Source: Burkholderia contaminans (GTDB lineage Bacteria; Pseudomonadota; Gammaproteobacteria; Burkholderiales; Burkholderiaceae). Taken from it: a DNA stretch of 64,000 nt. Below the pieces are notes generated by a model. The model searched no databases. It had not been told where the DNA came from and saw nothing but the letters and a program-made list of their open reading frames with translations. The stretch is from assembly GCF_029633825.1 (NCBI RefSeq), contig NZ_CP090641.1, forward strand, positions 1,798,001 to 1,862,000, read 5' to 3'. The translations under genes were made by a program, and so were the position numbers. Numbering within the stretch: the stretch's first letter is position 1; every line of letters begins with the position of its first letter. Below, piece after piece: positions 44,912 to 54,372 of the stretch.

Positions 44912-45997
44912 TCAAGCCGGAAAGCGCGCGTTGTCCGGCGCCGGCACGAGGTTGTCGGGCCACTGCACTTCGAACCGCGTGCCACCCGCACCGGTCGGTA
45001 CGCAGACGGCTTCGCCGTGGTGCGCATGGGCGATCGCCGCGACGACGGCGAGCCCGAGGCCGCTGCCGCCGGGCTGCGACTCGTCGACGCGACGGAAGGC
45101 CTTGAACACGTGCGGCGCGAAATCGGCCGGGATGCCGGGGCCGTCGTCTTCGACGCGCAGCCGGCACATGCCTGCTTCGATGCGCGTCTGGATCCGGATC
45201 GTGCCGGGCACCGCATGGCGGCGTGCGTTTTCCAGCAGCGCGAGCAGCGCCTGACGGACGCGCACCGGGTCGCAGCGCATGCGCCGCGGGTCGAGATCGA
45301 GCACCGGGTGCTGGCCGGCGGCCTGCAGCGCATGCGCGAACACGTCGACCACGGCGCGCACGTCGGCGGCAAGGTCGGCGTCGCGGATCTCGATGCTCAG
45401 ATGGCCGCCATCCGCGAGGCTGACCACGCGCAGATCCTCGATCAGCCGTGTCAGCCCTTCGACCTGCGTGAGCAGGCTGCGGAACTGCGCTTCGTCGGGC
45501 TTGAACACGCCTTCGGCGAGCCCCTGCAGGCGCCCGCGCAGTACCGTGACGGGCGTGCGCAGTTCGTGCGCGATCGCGGCGTTCCAGATTGCCTGTTCGT
45601 TGGTCACGCGCTGCAGCTCGTCGGCGAGTGCGTTGAATTGGTCGGCGAGCAGCGCGGCTTCATGCAGCGAGCGGTCGCCTGCCACGGCACGCGCGTCGAG
45701 ATCGCCGCGCGCGACGCGGCGAATGCTGTCCGTGACCGAATTGAGGGGCACGAGGATGCGGCGCGCGAGATTGACGGCGACCGCGACCGACAGCACGAGG
45801 CCGACCGACGTGGTCGCGATCAGCCACAGCCATTCCGGTGCGGTCGGCAGCAAGTTCTTCGTGTTGAAATGCGCGGGCCAGTAGTTGAACGCGACGTAAT
45901 AGAAGATGGTGGCGGTGAGCACCATCAGCAGCGTCACGCCGAATACCATCCCGGCCATCGTCAGCGCGATCTGCCGGCTCAGGCCATCGAGCTTCAC
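44912..45997 (-). CDS. Sensor histidine kinase (BaeS-like)
   Basis: The 361-residue protein has two transmembrane segments (about 11-35 and 55-78) with a very short periplasmic loop and a HAMP domain (ARRILVPLNSVTDSIRRVARGDL). The phospho-acceptor His144 lies in AIAHELRTPVTVL. The N box is LLENARRHA, and the G boxes are VEDDGPGIP and GGSGLGLAV. The small periplasmic loop suggests sensing of membrane stress or a membrane-borne ligand. It lies 1 bp after the response-regulator gene and is co-transcribed with it. Confidence 0.92.
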   Translation of the reverse strand: MKLDGLSRQIALTMAGMVFGVTLLMVLTATIFYYVAFNYWPAHFNTKNLLPTAPEWLWLIATTSVGLVLSVAVAVNLARRILVPLNSVTDSIRRVARGDLDARAVAGDRSLHEAALLADQFNALADELQRVTNEQAIWNAAIAHELRTPVTVLRGRLQGLAEGVFKPDEAQFRSLLTQVEGLTRLIEDLRVVSLADGGHLSIEIRDADLAADVRAVVDVFAHALQAAGQHPVLDLDPRRMRCDPVRVRQALLALLENARRHAVPGTIRIQTRIEAGMCRLRVEDDGPGIPADFAPHVFKAFRRVDESQPGGSGLGLAVVAAIAHAHHGEAVCVPTGAGGTRFEVQWPDNLVPAPDNARFPA

Positions 45998-45998
45998 G

Positions 45999-46736
45999 TC
46001 AACTCCAGAGCTTGTAGCCGACGCCGCGCACGCTGACGGGCACGCCCTGCACGCCGAGGTCGTCCAGCTTCTTGCGCAGCTTGCTGACGTGGCTGTCCAC
46101 CGTGCGCTCCAGCGCGTCGCCTTCCGGCAGGCAGGTGGCCATCAGCTCGGCGCGGCTGAACACGCGTCGCGGCGCGCGCGCGAGCTGCGCGAGCAGCTTG
46201 AACTCGGTGAGCGTCAGCACGAGCGTGTGCCGTTCGCCGCCCGCTTCAAGCGTGGCTTCGTGGTGTTCGAGGTCGATTTCGAACGGCGCGACCCGCAGCA
46301 CGCGCTGCTCTTCCTGGCGGGAGCCGGCCATCGAACGGCGCAGTACCGCCTGCGCACGCGCGACGACTTCGGCGGGATTGAACGGCTTCACCACGTAATC
46401 GTCGGCGCCGATGCGCAGGCCCGTGAGCTTGTCGATGTCCTGGTCGAGCGCGGTCAGCATGATCACGGGCGTGTCGCCGCGATGACGGATCTCGGCGAGC
46501 ACCTTCCAGCCGTCGACGTGCGGCATCTGCACGTCGAGCAGCACGAGGTCGGGCTTGAGCTGCAGGTGCAGTTCCAGCGCGCGGCGGCCGTCGGCCGCGT
46601 GCACGGTGCGCAGGCCGCCGCGCGCGAGGTAGGCGGTCAGGATCTCGGCGATCTCGGGTTCGTCTTCGGCGACGAGGACGAGCGCCTGGGCGTCCTGGCC
46701 GGCGCTGGAAGGGGGCGTGAGATCAGGCTGGGCCAT
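45999..46736 (-). CDS. Response regulator, OmpR/BaeR family
   Basis: The 245-residue protein has a receiver domain at 18-130 (acidic pair E25/D26, phospho-acceptor D68 in LVLLDVQMP, Lys in VVKPFNP). A winged-helix DNA-binding domain at about 145-240 has LTEFKLLAQLA and VSVRGVGYKL. Start ATG 46736; the longer frame to 46970 is unlikely. It is the first gene of the pair. BaeSR-type systems regulate efflux and envelope stress genes. Confidence 0.92.
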   Translation of the reverse strand: MAQPDLTPPSSAGQDAQALVLVAEDEPEIAEILTAYLARGGLRTVHAADGRRALELHLQLKPDLVLLDVQMPHVDGWKVLAEIRHRGDTPVIMLTALDQDIDKLTGLRIGADDYVVKPFNPAEVVARAQAVLRRSMAGSRQEEQRVLRVAPFEIDLEHHEATLEAGGERHTLVLTLTEFKLLAQLARAPRRVFSRAELMATCLPEGDALERTVDSHVSKLRKKLDDLGVQGVPVSVRGVGYKLWS

Positions 46737-46956
46737 ACGTGTGAGAGTCCATCGGGGTTTCCATCGAGTCGCCATACTACCGCATGGGAAACGCCGTCGA
46801 GCAGAGGTCGGGCGGCGGTCATCGCGTGTCGAGCGCGGTGGGCAACGGCGGGCGCGGAGGCTGGGTGCAAGCGGGCTGCGGTGCGTTCCGGAAGCGTAAT
46901 GCCTGAGGAATGCCGTTCGCCCTAAAATCGGGTTTCCTGTCTCCAGCGGCCATCCG

Positions 46957-47457
46957 ATGCTGATGCTCACCCTTCACCCGCTTTCCGGCGAGTCGGCCAG
47001 CGACCGTGCCGACGTCTGGCGTGTCTTCACCGAAGCGCCTTCGTACGCGCAATGCGTCGAAGGCCGTTTGCCGACGGAGGCAGACGTCGACGATTTTTTC
47101 GATGGCAAGCCTGCCGCCAAGGCGGCGGCCGACAAATCGGTGTTCGGGTTGTGCGTCGACCAGCACATGATCGGCTGCGCGGATGTCATCCGGGCCTATC
47201 CGGACGACGACTGCCTGTGGATCGGTCTGCTGTTGCTCTCGGAAGCGCATCAGCGGCGCGGTTACGGCAAGGCCGCGTTGGGGTTGCTCCTCGACATGGG
47301 GAGGAAGTGGGGCTACCGCGTCGCGCAACTGGCCGTCATCTCGACCAATCCTCGCGCCCAGGCCTTCTGGCAGCGCGAAGGCTTCGACGAGATTCGTCGC
47401 ACAGTGAATCCGAGGTTTTCCGGCGACGTGATCGTCATGCAGCGCACGATCCGGTAG
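46957..47457 (+). CDS. GNAT family N-acetyltransferase
   Basis: The 166-residue protein has LWIGLLLLSEAHQRRGYGKAALGLLL near residue 88, with the acetyl-CoA phosphate loop QRRGYG, and NPRAQAFWQREGF near 135. Start may be ATG 46957 or ATG 46963. The substrate is unknown. It is divergent from the two-component pair. Confidence 0.87.
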   Translation: MLMLTLHPLSGESASDRADVWRVFTEAPSYAQCVEGRLPTEADVDDFFDGKPAAKAAADKSVFGLCVDQHMIGCADVIRAYPDDDCLWIGLLLLSEAHQRRGYGKAALGLLLDMGRKWGYRVAQLAVISTNPRAQAFWQREGFDEIRRTVNPRFSGDVIVMQRTIR

Positions 47458-47653
47458 CACACCGCTTCCCGATCCGTAGAAACGGAAGCCGCCGCAACTC
47501 ACCTGTGAATAGTCGAAATACTGCGCGACACCGTGCCTTCATGCCCGGGAATCGACTGCCGGCCATCCCGGCACGAGGATGGGCACGTTCCGGTATGGCC
47601 GGCAGCGATTGTTTCATACGGGCCTCTGCGTGCCCGGCTGGCGCGCTGTTGCC

Positions 47654-47809
47654 TCAGATCTGACCCATCAGCACCAGTATCACGACGATGACGACGACCA
47701 GCCCGACGGTGCTCGAGGGCCAATAGCCCCAACTTCGGCTGTGGGGCCATGCAGGAAATGCACCGATGAGTATAAGAATCAGAATGATGATAAGGATCGT
47801 ACCGAGCAT
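47654..47809 (-). CDS. DUF3309-type small hydrophobic protein, 51 aa
   Basis: The protein starts MLGTILIIILILILIGAFP after a strong AGGAGGGG site. It is a hydrophobic helix, a polar WPHSRSWGYWPS loop and a second hydrophobic helix. This matches the DUF3309 family of tiny membrane proteins. It is monocistronic. Function unknown. Confidence 0.85.
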   Translation of the reverse strand: MLGTILIIILILILIGAFPAWPHSRSWGYWPSSTVGLVVVIVVILVLMGQI

Positions 47810-48017
47810 CGCACCCCTCCTGGAATGGATTGGACTTCGCGGTTCTCCCGCCGAGAGCGATGGGAGCAATGCTCGTGCCGCGATGGCGCGCGCCGAGAAA
47901 CGGCAAGGCCCGGAGCGGGGTGGATTCACGAAGTGAATACCCCGGGATTCAGAAAATAAAGTTTAAAAATGCGTCCTCGCCCCCTATGCTGAATCCTTCT
48001 GATCTGGCGGGCATGCG

Positions 48018-48692
48018 ATGGCTGAACTTTTTCTGGTACGGCACGGGCAGGCGTCCTTCGGCACGGACGACTACGACCGATTGTCCGCGGCGGGCAAGCA
48101 GCAGGGCGTCTGGCTCGGCGAATACTTCGCGCAGCAAGCGCTCACATTCGACCGCGTGATCTGCGGCACGCTGAACCGCCACGCGCAGACGGTCGACGCG
48201 ATCCTGTGCGGGATGGGCCGCGAAGGCGCGCCGGTCGACCGTCACCCGGGCCTGAACGAATACGACTTCCACGGGCTGTTCGCGGCCGCCGCGCACGACT
48301 ACCCCGACATCGCCCGCCTCGCGGCCGGCTCGATGAAGGAGCATTTCCGCGCGCTCCGGCAGGTGCTGCAGCTCTGGTCGGAAGACAAGCTCGGCGATGC
48401 GGCGCCCGAGACCTGGGCGCACTTCCAGCAGCGCGTGGCCGAGGCCCGCGCGGCGATCCGCCACGGCGGCGGCCAGCGCGTGCTGGCGGTGAGCTCCGGC
48501 GGCCCGATCGCGGTCACCGTGCAGCAGGTGCTGGTCGCCCCGCCGTCGAGCGCAATCGCGCTGAACCTGCAGATCCGCAACAGCAGTCTTTCGCAGTTTT
48601 TCTTCAACGCCGATGCATTCCACCTCGCGTCGTTCAACGGCATCCCGCATCTGGAGGATCCCGAACGACACGCGCTGCGAACCTACGGCTGA
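48018..48692 (+). CDS. Histidine phosphatase family protein
   Basis: The 224-residue protein has the catalytic LVRHGQASFG at residues 6-15 and GTLNRHAQT in the middle. The second catalytic His appears in SSGGPIAVTVQ as a divergent form. It belongs to the phosphoglycerate-mutase-like superfamily. It is the first gene of a same-strand run with 19 bp to the kinase gene, so it may act on a phospho-intermediate of that pathway. Confidence 0.85.
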   Translation: MAELFLVRHGQASFGTDDYDRLSAAGKQQGVWLGEYFAQQALTFDRVICGTLNRHAQTVDAILCGMGREGAPVDRHPGLNEYDFHGLFAAAAHDYPDIARLAAGSMKEHFRALRQVLQLWSEDKLGDAAPETWAHFQQRVAEARAAIRHGGGQRVLAVSSGGPIAVTVQQVLVAPPSSAIALNLQIRNSSLSQFFFNADAFHLASFNGIPHLEDPERHALRTYG

Positions 48693-48711
48693 CCCACGAA
48701 CGATCGCGACG

Positions 48712-49743
48712 ATGACGAACCCTACCCAGCAACTCGACGTAGCCCGCCTCACGCGCTATCTGGAAGCGCACGTGCCGGGCTTCGAAGGCCCGGTCGACAT
48801 GGAGAAGTTTGCCGGCGGCCAGTCGAATCCGACTTTCCTGCTGCACGCGAAGAGCGGCCGCTACGTGCTGCGCCGCCAGCCGCCGGGCGAACTGCTGAAG
48901 TCCGCCCATGCGGTCGACCGCGAATTCCGCGTGCTCACCGCGCTGTCGGGCACCGCGGTGCCGGTCGCGCGTCCGTATCACCTCTGCGAAGACCGCGACG
49001 TGATCGGCAGCATGTTCTACGTGATGAGCTACGAAGACGGCCGGATCTTCTGGGACCCGGCGCTGCCCGAATTGCCGAAGGCCGACCGCGCCGCATGCTA
49101 CGACGCGTTGCTGCAGACGATGGCCGCGTTGCACGACGTCGATGTCGAGGCAGTGGGCCTCGCCGACTACGGCCGCCCCGGCAATTACTTCGAGCGTCAG
49201 ATCGGCGTGTGGACGAAGCAGTACCGCGCGGCGGAAACCGAGCGCCTCGACGCGATGGAAACGCTGATCGACTGGCTGCCGAAGGCGTGCCCGGAGGACA
49301 CGGGCCGGCCGACGCTGGTGCATGGCGATTTCCGGATCGACAACCTGATGTTCGCGCGCGACAGCTATCGCGTGCAGGCCGTGCTCGACTGGGAACTGTC
49401 GACGCTCGGCAACCCGCTCGCCGATCTCGCGTATCTCTGCATGTGCCTGCGGCTGCCGTCCGGCGGGCAGGTGCGCGGGCTCGCGGGCCAGGATCGCGCC
49501 GAACTCGGCGTGCCGGACGAAGCTGCGATCGTCGCGCGCTATTGCGAACTGCGCGGCATCGAGCCGATCCGCGACTGGCACTTCTATCTCGCGTTCAGTT
49601 TCTTCCGGCTCGCATCGATCGCACAGGGCGTGAAGGCGCGCGCGCTGCAGGGCAATGCGTCGAGCGAGCAGGCGCTGCGCGTCGGCGCGATGGCCGGGCG
49701 GCTCGCCGAACTGGCCGTCGGCGTGATCGACGCGCATCGCTGA
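48712..49743 (+). CDS. APH-fold acyl-CoA kinase-like protein (LvaA / ACAD10-11 kinase domain type)
   Basis: The 343-residue protein has GGQSNPTFLL at 35-44, RRQPPGELLKSAHAVDREF (lysine and acyl-chain recognition), the catalytic loop VHGDFRIDN at 203-211 and the DWE metal motif near 226. This subgroup is the kinase half of mammalian ACAD10/11 and of P. putida LvaA, which phosphorylates 4-hydroxyacyl-CoA. The matching ACAD gene lies 1.6 kb downstream in the same operon, so the same chemistry is likely here. Confidence 0.85.
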   Translation: MTNPTQQLDVARLTRYLEAHVPGFEGPVDMEKFAGGQSNPTFLLHAKSGRYVLRRQPPGELLKSAHAVDREFRVLTALSGTAVPVARPYHLCEDRDVIGSMFYVMSYEDGRIFWDPALPELPKADRAACYDALLQTMAALHDVDVEAVGLADYGRPGNYFERQIGVWTKQYRAAETERLDAMETLIDWLPKACPEDTGRPTLVHGDFRIDNLMFARDSYRVQAVLDWELSTLGNPLADLAYLCMCLRLPSGGQVRGLAGQDRAELGVPDEAAIVARYCELRGIEPIRDWHFYLAFSFFRLASIAQGVKARALQGNASSEQALRVGAMAGRLAELAVGVIDAHR

Positions 49744-49786
49744 AGCCGTCGCGCAGGACAACATATCAATGGAGGAGCACAGCAAC

Positions 49787-50551
49787 ATGGCAACGAATCT
49801 GTTCGACCTGACGGGCAAGATCGCACTCGTGACGGGCGCGAGCCGCGGCATCGGCGAGGAAATCGCGAAACTGCTCGCGCAGCAGGGCGCGCACGTGATC
49901 GTGTCGAGCCGCAAGCTCGACGACTGCCAGGCCGTGGCCGACGAGATCGTCGCGGCAGGCGGCCGCGCCGAGGCGCTGGCCTGCCACGTCGGGCGTCTGG
50001 AAGACATCGCCGCGACGTTCGAGCACATCCGAGGCAAGCACGGCCGCCTCGACATCCTCGTGAACAACGCGGCCGCGAACCCGTATTTCGGGCACATCCT
50101 CGATACCGACCTCGCCGCGTACGAGAAGACGGTCGAGGTGAACATCCGCGGCTACTTCTTCATGTCGGTCGAGGCCGGCAAGCTGATGAAGGCGAACGGC
50201 GGCGGCGCGATCGTCAACACCGCATCGGTGAACGCGCTGCAGCCGGGCGACCGGCAGGGCATCTACTCGATCACGAAGGCCGCGGTCGTCAACATGACGA
50301 AGGCGTTCGCGAAGGAATGCGGGCCGCTCGGCATCCGCGTGAACGCACTGCTGCCGGGTCTCACGAAGACGAAGTTCGCGGGCGCGCTGTTCGCCGACAA
50401 AGCGATCTACGAGACCTGGATGGGGAAGATCCCGCTGCGCCGCCATGCGGAGCCGCGCGAAATGGCCGGCACCGTGCTGTATCTCGTGTCGGACGCGGCG
50501 AGCTACACGAACGGCGAATGCATCGTCGTCGACGGCGGCCTGACGATCTGA
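49787..50551 (+). CDS. Short-chain dehydrogenase/reductase
   Basis: The 254-residue SDR starts at ATG 49787 (GGAGGAG 9 nt upstream). The NAD(P) loop is TGASRGIGEE, with NNAA near 95, and the catalytic S/Y/K set lies in NTASVNA and YSITKAA. It probably oxidises or reduces a hydroxy/keto acyl-CoA in the pathway with the kinase and ACAD genes. Cofactor preference cannot be read with confidence. Confidence 0.9.
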   Translation: MATNLFDLTGKIALVTGASRGIGEEIAKLLAQQGAHVIVSSRKLDDCQAVADEIVAAGGRAEALACHVGRLEDIAATFEHIRGKHGRLDILVNNAAANPYFGHILDTDLAAYEKTVEVNIRGYFFMSVEAGKLMKANGGGAIVNTASVNALQPGDRQGIYSITKAAVVNMTKAFAKECGPLGIRVNALLPGLTKTKFAGALFADKAIYETWMGKIPLRRHAEPREMAGTVLYLVSDAASYTNGECIVVDGGLTI

Positions 50552-50558
50552 GCGCGCG

Positions 50559-51317
50559 ATGAAGATCGACAGCTACGTAGGGCAAGCCGTGATGATCACC
50601 GGCGCCGCGAGCGGCTTCGGCGCGTTGCTCGCGAGCGAGCTGGCCGCGATGGGCGCGCGCGTCGCGCTCGGCGACCTGAACGGCGACGCGCTCGAACGCG
50701 TGGCCGCGCCGCTGCGCGCGGCCGGCGCCGACGTGATCGCGCAACGCTGCGACGTGCGCGTCGAGGCGGAGGTTGCATCGCTGGTACAGGCGGCGGCCGA
50801 GCGTTTCGGCCGGCTCGACGTCGGCATCAACAACGCGGGCATCGCACCGCCGATGAAGGCGCTGATCGACACCGACGAAGCCGATCTCGACCTGAGCTTC
50901 GCGGTGAACGCGAAGGGCGTGTTCTTCGGGATGAAGCACCAGATCCGCCAGATGCTCGCGCAGCGCTCGGGCGTGATCCTGAACGTCGCGTCGATGGCCG
51001 GGCTCGGCGGCGCGCCGAAGCTGGCGGCCTACGCGGCGTCCAAGCATGCGGTGGTCGGGCTCACGAAGACGGCGGCCATCGAATACGCGCGCCACGGCAT
51101 TCGCGTGAATGCGGTGTGCCCGTTCTACAGCACGACGCCGATGGTCACCGACAGCGATATCGGCGACCGCCAGGATTTTCTTGCGCAGGGCTCGCCGATG
51201 AAGCGGCTCGGCCGGCCCGAGGAAATCGTCGCGACGATGCTGACGCTGTGCGCGAAGGAAAACACGTATCTGACCGGGCAGGCCGTCGCCGTCGACGGCG
51301 GTGTCTCGGCCTTCTGA
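50559..51317 (+). CDS. Short-chain dehydrogenase/reductase
   Basis: The 252-residue SDR has the loop TGAASGFGALL. An acidic residue at the end of strand 2 (GDLNGDAL) suggests NAD. It also has NNAGIAP, NVASMAGLGG and YAASKHAV. It is a second, divergent SDR 7 bp downstream of the first, so the pathway may need two redox steps, such as 4-keto and 3-hydroxy chemistry. Start ATG 50559. Confidence 0.9.
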   Translation: MKIDSYVGQAVMITGAASGFGALLASELAAMGARVALGDLNGDALERVAAPLRAAGADVIAQRCDVRVEAEVASLVQAAAERFGRLDVGINNAGIAPPMKALIDTDEADLDLSFAVNAKGVFFGMKHQIRQMLAQRSGVILNVASMAGLGGAPKLAAYAASKHAVVGLTKTAAIEYARHGIRVNAVCPFYSTTPMVTDSDIGDRQDFLAQGSPMKRLGRPEEIVATMLTLCAKENTYLTGQAVAVDGGVSAF

Positions 51318-51350
51318 CCGAATCGAACGTACGGAATCGAGGAGTCGATC

Positions 51351-52595
51351 ATGGACTTTGGCTACACCCCGAAAGTGGAAGAACTGCGCAGCCGCGTGCG
51401 CGCATTCATGGACGCGCACATCGTGCCGCGCATTCGCCAGTGGAACGAGGAAGTGCATGCGGGCCAGTATCCCGTGTCGTTCATGGAGGAACTGAAGGCG
51501 CGCGCGAAAGCGGAAGGGCTGTGGAACCTGTTCCTGCCGCACCTGAAGGACGACGAGCCCGGCATGGGCCTGACGAACCTCGAATACGCGCCGCTCGCCG
51601 AGATCATGGGGCGGGTGGGCTGGGCGTCGGAAGTGTTCAACTGCAACGCGCCGGACACCGGCAACATGGAACTGCTGCACATGTTCGCGACGCCCGAGCA
51701 GCGCGAACAGTGGCTGAAGCCGCTGCTGCGCGGCGAGATCCGCTCGGCGTTCGCGATGACGGAGCCGGATGTGGCGTCGTCGGACGCGACGAACATCACG
51801 ACGCGCATCGAGCGCGTGGGCAACGAGTACGTGATCAACGGCCGCAAGTGGTTCATCACGAACGCCGCGCATCCGAACTGCAAGATCTTCATCGTGATGG
51901 GCAAGACCGATCCCGAGGCCGCGTCGCACCAGCAGCAGAGCATGATCCTCGTGCCGCGCGACACGCCGGGCGTGACGATCGTGCGCAACATCACGGTGGT
52001 CAATCACCACGCGCCGGAAGGGCACTGCGAGATCACGTTCGACAACGTACGTGTGCCGGCGAGCAACCTGCTCGGCGAGGAGGGCAGCGGCTTCGCGCTC
52101 GCGCAGGCCCGCCTCGGGCCGGGCCGCATCCACCACTGCATGCGTTCGATCGGCGCGGCCGAGCTCGCGCTGGAGCTGATGGTCGACCGCGCGCAGTCGC
52201 GCGTCGCGTTCGGCAAGCCGCTGAACAAGCACGGCACGGTCGGCGAATGGATTGCGCGCTCGCGCATTGAGATCGAGCAGGCGCGTCTGCTCGTGCTGAA
52301 GGCCGCATGGATGATCGACAAGGTCGGCGCGAAGGCCGCCCGCAAGGAAATCTCGATGATCAAGGCGCTGGTGCCGACCGTGTACACGGACGTGTGCGAC
52401 CGCGCGATGCAGGTGTTCGGCGCGGCGGGGTTGAGCCCCGATACGCCGCTCGCCGATCACTGGACCTGGGGCCGCGCGCTGCGCTTCGCCGACGGCCCGG
52501 ACGAGGTGCACCTGCAGGCGATCGCGCGCATGGAAATCAAGGACGGCGAGCCGGGTGCGACGGCCGCGTACCTGACGCCGCCGCTGCGCGGCTGA
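51351..52595 (+). CDS. Acyl-CoA dehydrogenase of the ACAD10/11 / LvaC type
   Basis: The 414-residue flavoprotein has [16 protein letters not shown] near 140 and [10 protein letters not shown] near 165, the FAD site. Near the C-terminus ADGPDEVHL replaces the YEG-type catalytic segment of fatty-acyl-CoA dehydrogenases, as in ACAD10/11. In that group the enzyme acts on 4-phosphoacyl-CoA, giving an enoyl-CoA. It ends the operon, 76 bp before the LysR gene. Confidence 0.87.
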   Translation: MDFGYTPKVEELRSRVRAFMDAHIVPRIRQWNEEVHAGQYPVSFMEELKARAKAEGLWNLFLPHLKDDEPGMGLTNLEYAPLAEIMGRVGWASEVFNCNAPDTGNMELLHMFATPEQREQWLKPLLRGEIRSAFAMTEPDVASSDATNITTRIERVGNEYVINGRKWFITNAAHPNCKIFIVMGKTDPEAASHQQQSMILVPRDTPGVTIVRNITVVNHHAPEGHCEITFDNVRVPASNLLGEEGSGFALAQARLGPGRIHHCMRSIGAAELALELMVDRAQSRVAFGKPLNKHGTVGEWIARSRIEIEQARLLVLKAAWMIDKVGAKAARKEISMIKALVPTVYTDVCDRAMQVFGAAGLSPDTPLADHWTWGRALRFADGPDEVHLQAIARMEIKDGEPGATAAYLTPPLRG

Positions 52596-52671
52596 GCATC
52601 GCGCCACGATGCGCAGGGCCGTGGACGAACGGGAGGCGCACGCCGTAAGATGCCGGCAAGGAGATCCGGCG

Positions 52672-53577
52672 ATGCGCCTTTCGAAGATTGACCTGAACCT
52701 GTTCGTCGTATTCGACGCGATCTACACCAAGCGCAACCTGACCCGCGCGGCCGAGGTGCTGAACATCACGCAGCCGGCCGTCAGCAACGCGCTGGCGCGG
52801 CTGCGCAAGACCCTGAACGATCCGCTGTTCGTCAGCACGCCGGCCGGGATGATGCCGACGCCGCTGGCCGAGAACATCGTCGGCCGCGTGCGCGAGGCGA
52901 TGCAGCTGCTCGACTCGAGCGCGCACGAAGGCGACGTGTTCGATCCGGCGTCGTCCACGCGCGTGTTCCGGATGAGCATGAGCGACCTGACCGAGGCGCT
53001 GCTGTTGCCCGCGCTCGGCGAACTGCTGCAGACGCATGCGCCCGGCATGCACGTGCGCAGCTACACGATGGACCGCCGCGAAGTCGCGACCGCGCTCGCG
53101 AACGGCTCCGTCGACATCGCGATCGATGCGCCACTGATCGGCGATCCGCATCTGCACCAGGCGCTGCTCGTGCGCGACCGCTATGCGTGCATGATCCGCG
53201 ACGATCATCCGTACAAGGGCGACACGCTCACCATGGACGACTACCTTGCGCTGGGGCACATCCACGTGTCGAGCCGCCGCAAGGGCAGCGGGCACGTCGA
53301 CGCGGAGCTGACACGCCTCGGGCTGCGCCGCACCATCCAGATGCGCGTGCAGCACTACATGGTCGCGCCGCTGATCGCGATGCGCAGCGATCTCGCGCTG
53401 ACCGCGCCGCTGCGGCTGCTGCAGCGCTATCCCGCACGCATTCTCGAACTGCCGTTCGAGATGCCGGGCCTCGAATACTTCTGCTACTGGCATCGCAGCG
53501 CCGATCAGGATCAGGGCAGCCGGTGGCTGCGCGAGCAACTGATGACGCTGATGGGCGGGATCGGCGACGTGCAGTGA
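52672..53577 (+). CDS. LysR family regulator, NodD-like branch
   Basis: The 301-residue protein starts at ATG 52672 after AAGGAGA. The helix-turn-helix is RNLTRAAEVLNITQPAVSNALARLR at about 20-44, with RLSKIDLNLFVVFDAI at the N-terminus typical of the NodD/SyrM branch. It follows the acyl-CoA operon on the same strand and is a likely regulator of it. Confidence 0.9.
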   Translation: MRLSKIDLNLFVVFDAIYTKRNLTRAAEVLNITQPAVSNALARLRKTLNDPLFVSTPAGMMPTPLAENIVGRVREAMQLLDSSAHEGDVFDPASSTRVFRMSMSDLTEALLLPALGELLQTHAPGMHVRSYTMDRREVATALANGSVDIAIDAPLIGDPHLHQALLVRDRYACMIRDDHPYKGDTLTMDDYLALGHIHVSSRRKGSGHVDAELTRLGLRRTIQMRVQHYMVAPLIAMRSDLALTAPLRLLQRYPARILELPFEMPGLEYFCYWHRSADQDQGSRWLREQLMTLMGGIGDVQ

Positions 53578-53656
53578 TGCGCGTGCGGGGCACGCCAACG
53601 GGGGCGATGCGGCAGCGGGGCGGCGCCGCCGCCCGTTCCGGTCGAAGGCGCGCCCG

Positions 53657-53829
53657 TCACGATGCCGTGCGCTGCCCCTCTCTCGGCCCGTGCCCGGTCC
53701 ACCGCTTGAACGCGCGCCGGAAGTTGTGCGCATCGCTGAAGCCGACTTCGTGCGCGACATCCTCGATCGACAGCCGCGGGTTGCTCAGCAGCGTGAACGC
53801 GCGCTTCCTGCGGATCGTATCGATCACCG
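53657..53829 (-). pseudogene. C-terminal fragment of an AraC family regulator
   Basis: Read on the minus strand, 57 codons encode the second AraC helix-turn-helix: LLSNPRLSIEDVAHEVGFSD, then AHNFRRAFKRWTGHGPRE and a stop at 53657-53659. No start or N-terminal domain precedes it. The frame breaks at about 53829, where unrelated plus-strand sequence begins. It is a truncated remnant. Confidence 0.75.
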
Positions 53830-54263
53830 TCGTGCGGCAACGGCACGCCGATGCGCTTCTACATCAATCGAGCGCAGTCGGACAACCTGCTGTACATGAT
53901 GGAGCCGGGCGGCGCGTGCTGGAACTACGGCACCTGCACGCAGACGTCGAGCGGCGCGGAAGCCGGCCTCGGCGGCTTCAACCCGGACGGCATTCCGCAC
54001 AACTACATGAACGGCGCCGCGAGCCAGAGCCTGTTGTCGCCGCTGCTCACGCGGATGGATCTCGCGCATATTCTCGTCGGCGAACCGAAGGTCGAGACGC
54101 AGCAGTGGACACAGGTTATCGTGCCCTATTCGATACGCCGGTGATGAAGGCGTTCCGCACGCAGCAGTGGTCGGATTTCACGTTCTCGACGTTTCTGGCG
54201 TGGATCGACAGCATCTTCAACCTGACCGGCGAAGCGGGGCCGATCTCGGGGCACCGGGCGTGA
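53830..54263 (+). pseudogene. Truncated, frameshifted pectinacetylesterase-like gene
   Basis: From 53830 the plus strand encodes SCGNGTPMRFYIN, then NLLYMMEPGGACWNYGTCTQ, the oxyanion and cysteine-rich segment of pectinacetylesterase-type hydrolases. The frame ends at 54144 shortly after VIVPYS. A different frame resumes at about 54125 with LFDTPVMKAFRTQQWSD and runs to 54263. The N-terminus and catalytic middle are missing, so the gene has at least two deletions. It joins the AraC fragment head to head. Confidence 0.65.
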
Positions 54264-54372
54264 AGGGAGGCGGCGGTTCGCCCGAGCGGGCGGCCGCGGC
54301 GCAGTGCGACGGCCGGATGTCGCGGCCGCTCGCCTGCGTCGATGCGTGGCGGTGCGCTAGGGCGTTACGGCG

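Noticed and set aside
50361..52607. 748-aa minus-strand open frame
   Set aside because: Antisense to two SDR genes and the ACAD gene, all with clear motifs.
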